NCBI GenBank assembly: GCA_023382655.1 | Contig: JAHDWK010000039.1 | Location: 1-52,926, forward strand | DNA from: Anaerolineae bacterium | GTDB taxonomy: Bacteria; Chloroflexota; Anaerolineae; Promineifilales; Promineifilaceae | DNA: 52,926 nt | Direction of reading: 5' to 3' | In this document: positions 42,338 to 50,683 of the stretch, one piece after another | Layout: each line of letters starts with the position of its first letter | Position numbering within the stretch: position 1 is the first letter of the stretch | Notes under the pieces: model-generated | Seen by the model: the letters and a program-made list of their open reading frames with translations, nothing else | The model's database searches: none | Told to the model about the DNA's origin: nothing | Position numbers and translations under genes: made by a program

Positions 42338-44236
42338 TTAGGGCAGCAGTATTTCCAGAGCAAGGAGTGGGTCGAAGGCAACCAGGTGACCACCGCCAAT
42401 GTTGACCAATAATAAATTGCCGGCTGCCGTTGTCCAGGTATCAGCCGTTAACGGGGCGCGTGTGCCGCCAACCAGGAGGCGCGTCAGGTGGGCGGTGTCT
42501 AAATCAATGGCGTAGATGGTCAATTCGCTGGCTTCATTGATGCTTGTTTGGGTGGTCAGGTAGATACGGCCGTCGCTCGCCAGCAGCGCCACCTCTCCAG
42601 CCGGTATGCCGCGCAAGGAACGTTCCCACTGGACACGGCCGTCTCCATCCAGCGCCAGCAGGCGACGGTCAAATAAATCAGTATGCGCCAGCAGTACGCC
42701 GCCATCAGGCCGGAGGAGCATATCGCCATCGGGCAGAAAACCGGTAGGCAGAGGGAGCAGCCAATCGGCCGTCCGCGTTTGTGCATCCAGGCGGTAAACG
42801 CCGCCATTAGCGTAAACCCATACCGCGCCACTGACCAGGGCGGGGTGGCCGCCGGGCGTGGGCCACCCGGTGGCTCCCTGTTGGTCAACTGTCCACAGGC
42901 CATTGGCGTCTGCGGCGGTGGTGATGATGAGTTGGTCAGGCGCCATTATCCAGCGAAACGGCCGTGCCGGTAATTCTGCCCGCCACAATTCTGCCCCCTC
43001 GTGCGAAATGGCGACCATCTGCTGCCGCGCCAGCAGCAGTACGCCGCCGCCGGGCAGCGGCAGCAGCGTGGGCAAACCGGTGACATCCACGTCTACCTGC
43101 CATAATTGGGTGAGGGTAAGCGAAGCGTCGGGCAGGGTGACGGCCGTGACCTGCCCAAATTGGTTTGCCAGGTAAAGGATGGGTTGCGCTGCGTCCAGGG
43201 CGGCGCTTTCCAGGCGACTCTCGTCGGCCAGGGTATACCGCCAACGGACACGGCCGTTGGCCACATTCAGCCCCAATACCTGTCCCTCGGCCAGCACCGC
43301 CAGTGTTTCCGCATCTATTTGCCCGATGAGTTGGCTGGCAGACGGCGAAGCCGAAGCAGCTTCGGGCGAACCCGAAGCAGCTTCGGGCCGTATCCAGGCC
43401 ACACCGGGTGCAGTTGCCAGCCGCTCTCGCCAGATGGTGGCCGAGGGCGGCAGCCAGCCGACAGTAGTGGGGTCTTCCGGCCAATAGCCAGGGCCGGGCG
43501 TGTAGGGCATGTGGGTGCGAATTTCAAAATGCAGATGGGGCGAACTACGCGGTTGGCCGATATTGCCTACCTGTTCGCCCCGGGCCACGCAACTACCGGC
43601 CGCCAGCACCACACTTGGTGGGTCGAGATGACCGTAGAAGGAGTAGAAGGAACGGCCGTCGGCAAAGGTGTGCTGCACGATGACCACTCCCTTGTCCCGA
43701 TTCCACCCCTCCGGTTCGGCATACGTCACCAGCCCGTGCCCAATGCTGTAAACAGGTGTACCCAGGTTGGGCCGCCCCGCCGGGCCACCCCAATCCTCCC
43801 CGGCATGGAATTTGTCATAGCGAGAACGAAAGACGCCGAAATCGCCACCGCCGCGACTGACGCTGGCGGCGTCGGGTGGGTCAATGGGGAAGTCGAGGGT
43901 GTCTACCAGGCCACAGGGGGCATTGGTCTGGGGCACGGGTGGGCTGAGTATGGCGGCGCGGGGGTCGCCGGAAGTGGTGAGGGGCACGGCCGTGGCTGTT
44001 GGCGTGGGCGTTAGTGTAGGCGTCGGTGTGGCTGTGAAGGTGGCTGTGGGCGATGGCGTGGTTGTGGTGGTTGGCGTGGCAGTGGATGTGGGGGATGGGG
44101 TGTGGGTAGGCAGGGCGGGGGTACGGGGCACGGCTGTTGGCGCACCCATGACGCCGCCTTCATTGCACGCTGCCAGCACCCAGACGAGGAGCAAAAAAAC
44201 TATCCTGGTAACCAGGGTTGGTTTAACGAGTTGCAT
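42338..44236 (-). CDS. M23-family peptidase lipoprotein fused to a beta-propeller
   Basis: From ATG 44236 (a TTG precedes it) the protein has a lipobox (VWVLAAC, Cys24) and a Thr/Pro-rich linker (~35-90). An M23 LytM-type domain follows with zinc ligands His144 and Asp148 (HAGEDWGG) and HLH (234-236, HLHFEIR), so it probably cleaves peptidoglycan peptides or acts as a non-enzymatic regulator. About 330 residues of PQQ-like repeats (NGRVRWRYTL, GAELWRAEL, DGRVQWERSL) come next. The tail ALEILLP loosely resembles the FLP-type ends. A GAAGCAGCTTCGGGC tandem repeat (43354-43395) sits between the two parts. Confidence 0.87.
   Translation of the reverse strand: MQLVKPTLVTRIVFLLLVWVLAACNEGGVMGAPTAVPRTPALPTHTPSPTSTATPTTTTTPSPTATFTATPTPTLTPTPTATAVPLTTSGDPRAAILSPPVPQTNAPCGLVDTLDFPIDPPDAASVSRGGGDFGVFRSRYDKFHAGEDWGGPAGRPNLGTPVYSIGHGLVTYAEPEGWNRDKGVVIVQHTFADGRSFYSFYGHLDPPSVVLAAGSCVARGEQVGNIGQPRSSPHLHFEIRTHMPYTPGPGYWPEDPTTVGWLPPSATIWRERLATAPGVAWIRPEAASGSPEAASASPSASQLIGQIDAETLAVLAEGQVLGLNVANGRVRWRYTLADESRLESAALDAAQPILYLANQFGQVTAVTLPDASLTLTQLWQVDVDVTGLPTLLPLPGGGVLLLARQQMVAISHEGAELWRAELPARPFRWIMAPDQLIITTAADANGLWTVDQQGATGWPTPGGHPALVSGAVWVYANGGVYRLDAQTRTADWLLPLPTGFLPDGDMLLRPDGGVLLAHTDLFDRRLLALDGDGRVQWERSLRGIPAGEVALLASDGRIYLTTQTSINEASELTIYAIDLDTAHLTRLLVGGTRAPLTADTWTTAAGNLLLVNIGGGHLVAFDPLLALEILLP
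43354..43395. repeat. GAAGCAGCTTCGGGC tandem repeat in the M23 gene
   Basis: Two to three copies of a 15-base unit, each centred on the palindrome GAAGCNGCTTC, encode EAASGSPEAAS in the linker between the M23 domain and the propeller. Confidence 0.65.
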
Positions 44237-44292
44237 CAAGCGGTAATTATAACCCCATCAGTAGAATTGGTTTATTTGCTCATGTGGGTTGT

Positions 44293-44330
44293 CACCCCTT
44301 CACCGTGTCACCCTGTCACCCCGCCAGATT
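44293..44330. repeat. GTCACCCC word repeat before the HD gene
   Basis: TGTCACCCCTTCACCGTGTCACCCTG-type words are the complement of the GGTGACA family seen at 19.9, 29.5 and 30.3 kb. They end 41 bases before the HD gene. Confidence 0.55.
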
Positions 44331-44370
44331 TGTTTTGGCACGGCCGTCATTTGCTGCTATCTTTCGGGTT

Positions 44371-45180
44371 ATGGCAGAGGCATTCCCACAAGTGGCAGAT
44401 GTGATTCCCCGGTTTACGGAGATTGTGCAGGGACTAACGACGGCGTATGCGCGGGGTGAGTGGCAGTCATGGGTGGAGGCGGAAACGGCCGTGCGCCGCG
44501 CCTTTACCCCCGACCTCATGGCCGAAATGGAAGCCCACATCCCCGGCTGGCGGACGATGGCCTCTTACGACAATGGACAGACGCTGGTGCATGTGTGCAG
44601 CGTGTTTGTGGCGATGTTGTCCAGCCACTATTATCGGCAGGGGACAGATGGTGAGCGAACTGTGTGGGAGTGGGTGGCGCTGCTGCATGACCTGGCAAAG
44701 GTGGCGCAAAAAGGGAGACGTGACCTGACCCATGCCTTTCGTTCGGCGGCCATGGCGGCGCGTATTTTGCCGGGGGTTGGTTTTCTGGCGCCGGCAGCCT
44801 ACGCGCCGATGGTGGATGCGTGGGTGGTGTTGGTGGAAACGGCCGTGCTGCCCACGGCCACTGACCCCATTCAGGATAATCGCCAACTGCCCACTATCCT
44901 GGATGGAATTGAGCGCATGTTTGGCGCGGACAGCGCCGCCGCATACATTCTCAAGACGATCCTGCTGCACCATTCATTCAGCCCCATTCCCGACTGGCCA
45001 AACCCGGCCACGCTCACGGATGCCGAAGTGCGGGTGTTTGTCAGCCCGGCTTTGTGGCGCTTGTTGGGGCCGTTTCTGGTGTTTGATTCGGATGGGTGGG
45101 ATATGTATGATGCGGCGACACGGCCGTTACACGCCGCACAGCTTGCGGCCAGTCTGGCTCAGGTGCAGCAACTATGGTAG
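44371..45180 (+). CDS. HD-domain phosphohydrolase-like protein
   Basis: The 269 residues have an HD-superfamily layout: a first histidine in TLVHVCSVF, the doublet His106-Asp107 in LLHDLAKVAQKG, then THAFRSA and LLHHSFSPIPDWPN with further candidate ligands. HD proteins hydrolyse phosphate esters of nucleotides and related compounds; the substrate is unknown. ATG 44371 (MAEAFPQVAD) is chosen because the longer frame from 44284 reads through a word repeat. No good ribosome-binding site is present. Confidence 0.82.
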   Translation: MAEAFPQVADVIPRFTEIVQGLTTAYARGEWQSWVEAETAVRRAFTPDLMAEMEAHIPGWRTMASYDNGQTLVHVCSVFVAMLSSHYYRQGTDGERTVWEWVALLHDLAKVAQKGRRDLTHAFRSAAMAARILPGVGFLAPAAYAPMVDAWVVLVETAVLPTATDPIQDNRQLPTILDGIERMFGADSAAAYILKTILLHHSFSPIPDWPNPATLTDAEVRVFVSPALWRLLGPFLVFDSDGWDMYDAATRPLHAAQLAASLAQVQQLW

Positions 45181-45281
45181 CTGCGGTGTCCAGGTTTATA
45201 CGCGGTTGATTGGTCACGACCTTCATGGTTAAGACCGCCAACCATATACCCTTTTTACTTGTGACAACCTGCACAAATAAT

Positions 45282-45309
45282 TTGACCGGCAAAGGCCAAT
45301 AATTATAAT
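45282..45309 (+). promoter_or_regulatory. Strong sigma-70-type promoter of serA
   Basis: TTGACC (45282-45287) and TATAAT (45304-45309) are 16 bases apart, 5 of 6 and 6 of 6 to consensus. The predicted leader is about 118 bases and holds two hairpins. Confidence 0.65.
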
Positions 45310-45344
45310 CTCCCCGATATTTGTTCAATATTCACGGAGAATTT

Positions 45345-45382
45345 GAGATTAGAGATTGGGCGCGTCTCTACCCTCTAATCTC
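45345..45382 (+). promoter_or_regulatory. First serA leader hairpin
   Basis: Perfect 10-base arms GAGATTAGAG/CTCTAATCTC surround an 18-base loop. The words belong to the same family as the spacers at 9.2 and 10.5 kb. Confidence 0.55.
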
Positions 45383-45391
45383 TGCTCATGT

Positions 45392-45414
45392 AGGGCAAAC
45401 TTCCAGTTTGCCCT
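45392..45414 (+). promoter_or_regulatory. Second serA leader hairpin
   Basis: Perfect 10-base arms AGGGCAAACT/AGTTTGCCCT with a 3-base loop end 8 bases before the AAGGAAAG ribosome-binding site of serA. No serine-sensing riboswitch class is recognised. Confidence 0.65.
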
Positions 45415-45433
45415 GCGAATTTAAGGAAAGCGC

Positions 45434-47017
45434 ATGTTCAAAATTTTAATTTCTGACAAACTGGGCGCGGCTGGTTTAGAGCGGTTGGACCAGGCTAAGG
45501 ACGCTACCTATGACCTGAAAACCGGCATGAGCAAAGAGGAATTGATGGCAGTATTGCCCGACTATGATGCGCTTATTGTGCGCAGCGAAACCAAAGCGGA
45601 TACCGAAGTGTTGGCTGCGGGCATAAACCTGAAAGTAGTGGGGCGGGCCGGTATGGGTGTGGATAACATTGATGTGCGCGCGGCCACCATGCGCGGCATC
45701 ATTGTTATGAACACGCCCCAGGCCAACAGCATTGCCACCGCCGAACAGGCGATGGCGCTGATGCTGGCCGCCAGCCGGCATACGGCGCAGTCCCATGCAT
45801 CGCTGGCGGCGGGTGAATGGAACCGCGCCAAATTTACCGGCGTGCAGTTGTACCGCAAAACATTGGGTATTGTGGGTTTTGGGCGGATCGGTCGGCATGT
45901 GGCTAAACGCGCCCAGGCCTTTGGCATGGAGGTGTTGGCTTACGATCCCTATGTGTCCGAAGAAGTGGGGCGGGATCATGGCGTGACGCTGGTTGACCTG
46001 GATGATCTGCTGGCGCAGTCCGATTACATCAGTTTGCACACCGCGTTGATGCCGGAAACGGAAAGCATGATCAACGCCGAGACCATTGCCCAGATGAAGG
46101 ATGGGGTGATCGTGGTGAATGCGGCGCGGGGCAAACTGATTGATGAAGCGGCGCTGGCGGAGGCGTTAAAAAGTGGCAAGGTAAAAGCCGCCGGGCTGGA
46201 TGTGTTCCGCAAAGAGCCACCGGAGGGCAGCCCATTGATTGGCCTGGCGAATGTGGTGCATACGCCCCATTTGGGGGCGAGTTCGGTAGAGGCGCAGCGG
46301 GATGTGGCGACGCAGATTGTAGACCAGATTTTGGATGCGCTGCGGGGCAAGGACTTTCGGAATGCGGTCAATATGCCGTTTCCGGCCGGGCCAGGGTTTG
46401 AGGCGTTACGGCCGTACATGGCGCTGGCCGAAACGCTGGGATTGCTGCACTGCCATCTGGCTGAGGGCGCCATTCGTCGCGTGGAAATTGAGGTGCGTGG
46501 TGAGGACGTTGATGCCCTCATCAAGCCGGTAGCCGCCGGGCTGTTGAAAGGCATTTTGCAGAAATCCATTTCCGAAGACGTTAACTACATCAATGCACCG
46601 GTTTTGGCCGAAGAAAACGGCATCACCACTTCGCAGACCAAAGGCATTACGCCTATTGATTATCCCAACATGATCTCTTGTAAGGTGCAGTGGGAAGGCG
46701 GCGAGCGTTTGCTGGCAGGGGTGTTGTTTGGCGGCAGCGAACCGCGTCTGGTGCAGGTGGACGAGTACACGCTGGAAGCCAAACCCTTTGGCGAGGTATT
46801 GGTGCTGCGTAATAAGGATGTGCCTGGCGTGATTGGGCAGGTGGGCACGATCCTGGCGGCTTATGAAGTCAATATCGGTGAATGGCGGATGGGGCGTGAC
46901 AAACCGGGTGGAGAGGCGCTATCGTTTATTAACCTGGATAGCAAACCGCCAACGGCCGTCCTCGACGCGCTGGCGGTGATTCCGGCGATTACCCATGTGC
47001 GGCTGGTCAGCCTGTGA
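45434..47017 (+). CDS. serA: D-3-phosphoglycerate dehydrogenase
   Basis: SerA oxidises 3-phosphoglycerate, the first step to serine. The 527 residues show the long form: a substrate-binding half, a Rossmann motif GIVGFGRIG (~145-153), the catalytic Arg in VNAARGKLID, Glu in FRKEPPEG and His in TPHLGAS. An intervening ASB domain (~320-445) and a C-terminal ACT domain (~455-527, VLVLRNKDVPGVIGQVG) suggest allosteric control by serine. AAGGAAAG precedes the ATG. The stop runs into a bidirectional terminator. Confidence 0.97.
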   Translation: MFKILISDKLGAAGLERLDQAKDATYDLKTGMSKEELMAVLPDYDALIVRSETKADTEVLAAGINLKVVGRAGMGVDNIDVRAATMRGIIVMNTPQANSIATAEQAMALMLAASRHTAQSHASLAAGEWNRAKFTGVQLYRKTLGIVGFGRIGRHVAKRAQAFGMEVLAYDPYVSEEVGRDHGVTLVDLDDLLAQSDYISLHTALMPETESMINAETIAQMKDGVIVVNAARGKLIDEAALAEALKSGKVKAAGLDVFRKEPPEGSPLIGLANVVHTPHLGASSVEAQRDVATQIVDQILDALRGKDFRNAVNMPFPAGPGFEALRPYMALAETLGLLHCHLAEGAIRRVEIEVRGEDVDALIKPVAAGLLKGILQKSISEDVNYINAPVLAEENGITTSQTKGITPIDYPNMISCKVQWEGGERLLAGVLFGGSEPRLVQVDEYTLEAKPFGEVLVLRNKDVPGVIGQVGTILAAYEVNIGEWRMGRDKPGGEALSFINLDSKPPTAVLDALAVIPAITHVRLVSL

Positions 47018-47056
47018 TAAAAAAAGCCCTGGCAAATTTGCCAGGGCTTTTTTTAT
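47017..47056. terminator. Bidirectional terminator between serA and jag
   Basis: A perfect 40-base palindrome: GCCCTGGCAAA and its complement flanked by A and T runs on each side. It serves serA on the plus strand and the rpmH operon on the minus strand, and overlaps the stop codons of both. Confidence 0.93.
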
Positions 47057-47853
47057 CGTTTGGGATGTATGCGCACCCGACGCTGGCTGCCTTCGCCGGT
47101 ACTTTGCGTATAGACGGCGACATGATCGCGTAGAGTCATGTGGATGACGCGCCGCTCGTTGGCCGGCATCGGTTCCAGGCTGACCGGGCGTTGTTGTTTG
47201 ATCACTTTGCTGGCCATCCGTTCTGCCAGACGGGCTAAGGCCTGTTTGCGCCGCTCGCGGTATCCTTCCACATCAATCACAAAATCGGCTTTGCCTTTCA
47301 ACTGGTGGCTGGCAATCAGGCGGGCAATATATTGCAGGGAGGCCAGGGTATCACCGCGTGGGCCGATCAGAATACCCAGGTCAGCGCCGGTAATCTCGAT
47401 GAGGTTGATGGGGCGACCGGTGACATCATCTGGTTCGGTGACGGCCGTGTTGATTTCTGCGTCAATTTGCATATGGCCGAGGATGGTTTGCAGAATGGTA
47501 ACGGCCGTGTCCCGTTCTTGTTCTAACTCTTCAGAGGTAATGGTGGGAGGCGGCACGGCCGTTTTTTGTGTCTCCACCTGTACCGGCGGTTTAGGTGGTG
47601 GTGGCGGCGCAATGACGCGGGGGGGCGCCGGGGTGGGTTTGACCGGCGGTGGTTCTGGTTTTTTCTCGGACACGGCCGGCGTCATGGGCAGCAAACGAAC
47701 AACGGCTTCGCGCGCTCCCAGCCCCAATATGCCGCGGCTGCCTTCGTCAATTACATCTACAATCACATCACTGCGGTTCAAGCCCAGTTTTGCCAGTCCG
47801 GCTTCCACCGCTTCATCCACTGTTTGTCCTCGAACTTCAATCTCACGACTCAT
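47053..47853 (-). CDS. jag: Jag/KhpB RNA-binding protein
   Basis: The 266 residues show a Jag_N domain (1-50, EVRGQTVDEAVEAGLAKLG), a Pro/Lys-rich linker (~68-100), a KH-like domain with GADLGILIGPRGDTLASLQYI (the GxxG loop is GPRG) and an R3H domain with NERRVIHMTLRDH. Jag binds small RNAs and mRNAs and influences division and cell-wall growth in other bacteria. It is the last gene of the rpmH operon, 26 bases after yidC. The linker varies between species. Confidence 0.95.
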   Translation of the reverse strand: MSREIEVRGQTVDEAVEAGLAKLGLNRSDVIVDVIDEGSRGILGLGAREAVVRLLPMTPAVSEKKPEPPPVKPTPAPPRVIAPPPPPKPPVQVETQKTAVPPPTITSEELEQERDTAVTILQTILGHMQIDAEINTAVTEPDDVTGRPINLIEITGADLGILIGPRGDTLASLQYIARLIASHQLKGKADFVIDVEGYRERRKQALARLAERMASKVIKQQRPVSLEPMPANERRVIHMTLRDHVAVYTQSTGEGSQRRVRIHPKR

Positions 47854-47879
47854 AACTTACCCTCGGTTTTGTGCAGTTG

Positions 47880-48815
47880 CTACTTGTTTTTCTTCTTCTT
47901 GCGTTTAGATGGGGTTGTGGTCCCTTTGGTTGGTGGTTTAGGGGCGACTGTTTGTGTGACCGTTTCATCCCCGGTGGTATCTTGGGTGGTGACACGGCCG
48001 TTAGCCGCCCCATCACCATTGGCTGCTCCCGACTCGGCCGCCTTTTTTGTTTCTTCACGCACTGCCCTTTCTCGTTCCATCACCTTGCGCGTGTAGTACC
48101 CTTGTCCGATGCCGATCAAGTTGGACAAGATGAAGTAAATAGACAACCCAGCCTGAAACGTCAGTGCAAAAAAGCCAAACATCAAGGGCATGGTGTATTG
48201 CATAGATTGGGTCATGGCCGCCGTGGGATCATCTTGTTGTTGTTTGCCTTTTTTGTCCGCTTCCCCATTTTTTGGCTTCGGTGGCATGGAAGCTTTTGTT
48301 TGCAAAAACGTGGTTATAAAGACCAGCACCGGTAACACATAAAGAGGATCGGGTTGTCCCAGATTCATCCACAAAAACTGGCTGTCAATGGGCAGCAGGG
48401 CTGTGAGATCAATAAAAGAGTAGGCGCGTTGGGTCATCTCCAACAGCGATTGGGGTGTTGTGCCCAGCACAATACGTAGCACGGCAAACAACCCAAACAG
48501 AACAGGCATGGTGGCAATAAGTGGTAAGCAGCCGGTCAAACTTTCCGCCGGGTTATAACCGATTCTGGCAAACTCTTCCTGCATCTTCTGCGGATTATCT
48601 TTGTATTTTTGTTGGATGGCCCGGATTTGTGGCTGCATTTCCTGGGTGCGGGCCATGCTGCGCTGCTGGCGCAGGTTGAGTGGCAGCATGATGATGCGGG
48701 TGATGATGGTGAAAATGGCAATGGCCAGGACAAAATTGCCCAAAGCCCCATATAACCACAACAGGGCATTCAACATAGGGTCAATAATTACTGAATTCCA
48801 CAATAAAGAAAACAT
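47880..48815 (-). CDS. yidC: Membrane protein insertase YidC (short, Gram-positive-like form)
   Basis: The ATG 48815 (MFSLLWNSVIIDP) is chosen because AGGAACGG precedes it and the N-terminus then resembles YidC/Oxa1; an in-frame ATG at 48848 lies in a hairpin. About five membrane segments and the conserved arginine in FTIITRIIMLPLNLRQQ are present. The cytoplasmic loop carries QQKYKDNPQKMQEE. A basic, Lys-rich tail (KRKKKKNK) could bind ribosomes. The enzyme inserts proteins into the membrane with or without Sec. The large periplasmic domain of proteobacterial YidC is absent. Confidence 0.96.
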   Translation of the reverse strand: MFSLLWNSVIIDPMLNALLWLYGALGNFVLAIAIFTIITRIIMLPLNLRQQRSMARTQEMQPQIRAIQQKYKDNPQKMQEEFARIGYNPAESLTGCLPLIATMPVLFGLFAVLRIVLGTTPQSLLEMTQRAYSFIDLTALLPIDSQFLWMNLGQPDPLYVLPVLVFITTFLQTKASMPPKPKNGEADKKGKQQQDDPTAAMTQSMQYTMPLMFGFFALTFQAGLSIYFILSNLIGIGQGYYTRKVMERERAVREETKKAAESGAANGDGAANGRVTTQDTTGDETVTQTVAPKPPTKGTTTPSKRKKKKNK

Positions 48816-48829
48816 GTTTCCGTTCCTAA

Positions 48830-48862
48830 AGACCTGACCAGTTTCCAAAACCTGTCAGGTCT
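48830..48862 (-). promoter_or_regulatory. Leader hairpin before yidC
   Basis: Perfect 9-base arms AGACCTGAC/GTCAGGTCT lie in the 58-base gap between the propeller lipoprotein gene and yidC, directly before the AGGAACGG site. The word AGACCTGACAGG looks like a dispersed palindromic repeat. Confidence 0.6.
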
Positions 48863-48873
48863 GGTTGCCTGGG

Positions 48874-50064
48874 TTAATCTAAAATGGGAACATACGTCCA
48901 TTTTGGATCGCCAGACGCGCGGTCATAGGCAGCCAATACGGCTAGTTCGCTGTTCATCGCCACTACAATCATATCATCAACAATGACAGGTGTTGTAAAT
49001 AGAGAGGCGCGGGTGGTGCGCTGCCAGATTTCCACGCCCGTTTCCGCGTCTAAGGCTACCAGCAGTCCTTCCTCGGTATTCTCGTTGCCTTCAGCAGCAA
49101 TATAGACTATCCCATCAGCCACCACAGGGCTGGCCTGAATGGCGCCGTCTATTTCAATGCGACTGGCTATGCCCCCGGATTCATTCATCTGGTCAATGGA
49201 GACCTGCCATAATTTTTCACCACTGGCGGCGTCTACGGCAAATACCTGGGCGCTGCTGTCGGCGAAATACAGGGTATCATCGGCCAGCGCGGGGGCACTC
49301 CAAATCCAATTAGTGGCTACCGCCTGCCACTCCTCAATGCCAGTATCCATATTCAGCGCATGGAGTGTATTGTCATAAGCGCCTACATAAACCAGCTTTT
49401 CTGCCGGGTTTACGATGGCCTGGGCCGAAATAGCACCACCCAGTTCGGCTTGCCACAATTCATCGCCGGTGTTGGCATTGATGGCGTACACATGTTTATC
49501 CAGGGAGGTGAGGTAGAGGGTACCTTCGTAGTAGGTGGGGGTGGCCCAAACAGGCCCATCGGTGGCAAAACGCCACTGCTCAACGCCGGTGGTGGCGTCC
49601 AAAGCGGAGAGGTGATTGTCGGCTGTACCTATATAAACGGTGTCCCCAACCTGTAATGGGCCGGCGATGATTTTATCGGTGGCGATGGTGCTGTTTGTCC
49701 ACAGGGTGGTGGGAGTAGGGCTATCATTTTCTTGCAGCCCATAGGCCGTGACTATGATGGTGGGGGAAAACATGCCGCTGGAAGCGCCGTAATCACCGAA
49801 GATGACACGGCCGTCCTGCACAGAGGGCGTCGCGTTCATTTGTAATGCCCGATTTTCTGGCCTGAAGATCCATCGTTGCGTCTGGGCCACCGCATCATAG
49901 GCGATGACAGCAGGACCATGGGCTACATAAACAATTGATCCCTGAACTGACAGACCGGGCCAGTTTTCGGAATTGGCTTGGACCGCACAACCTGTCAGGA
50001 ACCAGCTAAGCAAAAAAATAAACAGTAGGGTAGACCGCCGCGACGGCCGTTTAGTTGCGAACAA
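48874..50064 (-). CDS. BamB-like beta-propeller lipoprotein inside the rpmH operon
   Basis: The protein starts with a TTG at 50064 behind a near-perfect CGGAGGT site 6 bases away. A lipobox (SWFLTGC, Cys26) is followed by seven to eight PQQ-like blades (LSALDATTGVEQWRFA, VYAINANTGDELWQAE, LVALDAETGVEIWQR). Relatives serve as scaffolds for protein assembly on the outer face of the membrane. Its place between yidD and yidC suggests a role in membrane-protein insertion or folding; this is inference. It is much less usual at this locus than the other genes. Confidence 0.85.
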   Translation of the reverse strand: MFATKRPSRRSTLLFIFLLSWFLTGCAVQANSENWPGLSVQGSIVYVAHGPAVIAYDAVAQTQRWIFRPENRALQMNATPSVQDGRVIFGDYGASSGMFSPTIIVTAYGLQENDSPTPTTLWTNSTIATDKIIAGPLQVGDTVYIGTADNHLSALDATTGVEQWRFATDGPVWATPTYYEGTLYLTSLDKHVYAINANTGDELWQAELGGAISAQAIVNPAEKLVYVGAYDNTLHALNMDTGIEEWQAVATNWIWSAPALADDTLYFADSSAQVFAVDAASGEKLWQVSIDQMNESGGIASRIEIDGAIQASPVVADGIVYIAAEGNENTEEGLLVALDAETGVEIWQRTTRASLFTTPVIVDDMIVVAMNSELAVLAAYDRASGDPKWTYVPILD

Positions 50065-50081
50065 TGAAATACCTCCGCTTA

Positions 50082-50291
50082 TCAGGGAACGGGGTCATAC
50101 CCGCCAGGATGGAATGGATGGCAGCGGGAAATGCGTTTAATCGCCATCCACCCGCCTTTCAAAACGCCATATTTCTCAATGGCCTCATAGCCATATTGGG
50201 AACAGGTGGGTTGAAAGCGGCAGGTTGGTGGCGTGTAACGGGAAATACCTCTTTGGTAAAAGCGAATGAGCAGCAGGGCGATTTTTTTCAT
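50082..50291 (-). CDS. yidD: Membrane protein insertion efficiency factor YidD
   Basis: The 69 residues match the small YidD family: LLIRFYQRGISRYTPPTCRF, PTCSQYGYEAI and GGWMAIKRISRCHPFHPGGYDPVP, including the conserved cysteines and the Pro-rich end. It helps YidC-dependent insertion, probably at the inner membrane face. It lies 31 bases after rnpA and 17 bases before the propeller lipoprotein gene. Confidence 0.96.
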   Translation of the reverse strand: MKKIALLLIRFYQRGISRYTPPTCRFQPTCSQYGYEAIEKYGVLKGGWMAIKRISRCHPFHPGGYDPVP

Positions 50292-50322
50292 TTGCTTATT
50301 AAGTTGGCGAACCCCTATGGAT

Positions 50323-50661
50323 CTAGGTCAGCAACTTTGCCCGGTGCAGTAATTGGGTAACGGCCGTGTCCACCTCCCCAAAAGCAGCCTGGGGCAATGA
50401 CGGTCGGGCAATTAACACACAGTCCCAACCTGGTTGGATTTCCGGCAAATGGGTGCGTACCGCTTCCCGCAGCAATCGTTTAGCCCGATTGCGACTGACA
50501 GCCTGGCCTACCTGCCGGCTGGCCACAAAGGCAAAGCGGCTGGCAGGCAACGAATTGGACTGCACTAACAGAATGACCAAAGGGTGGCGCCAGCTTTTTC
50601 CTGCCTGCCGCACCCGTTTTACATCAGCCGGGCGCCGCAAACGATGGCTTGATGGCAGCAT
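50323..50661 (-). CDS. rnpA: Ribonuclease P protein component
   Basis: The 112 residues include the N-terminal RLRRPADVKRVRQAGKSW and the RNA-binding signature SRNRAKRLLREAVR. It assists the RNase P RNA in 5' processing of tRNA precursors. Order and spacing (22 bases after rpmH) are those of the conserved rpmH-rnpA-yidD cluster. An ACGGCCGT copy lies near the 3' end and encodes DTAV. Confidence 0.96.
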   Translation of the reverse strand: MLPSSHRLRRPADVKRVRQAGKSWRHPLVILLVQSNSLPASRFAFVASRQVGQAVSRNRAKRLLREAVRTHLPEIQPGWDCVLIARPSLPQAAFGEVDTAVTQLLHRAKLLT

Positions 50662-50683
50662 CAGTCACCGGCACCAGGGCAGG

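Noticed and set aside
43106..44014. Plus-strand open frame of 302 codons opposite the M23 gene
   Set aside because: GC-rich antisense frame; the minus strand has a lipobox, zinc ligands and propeller repeats.
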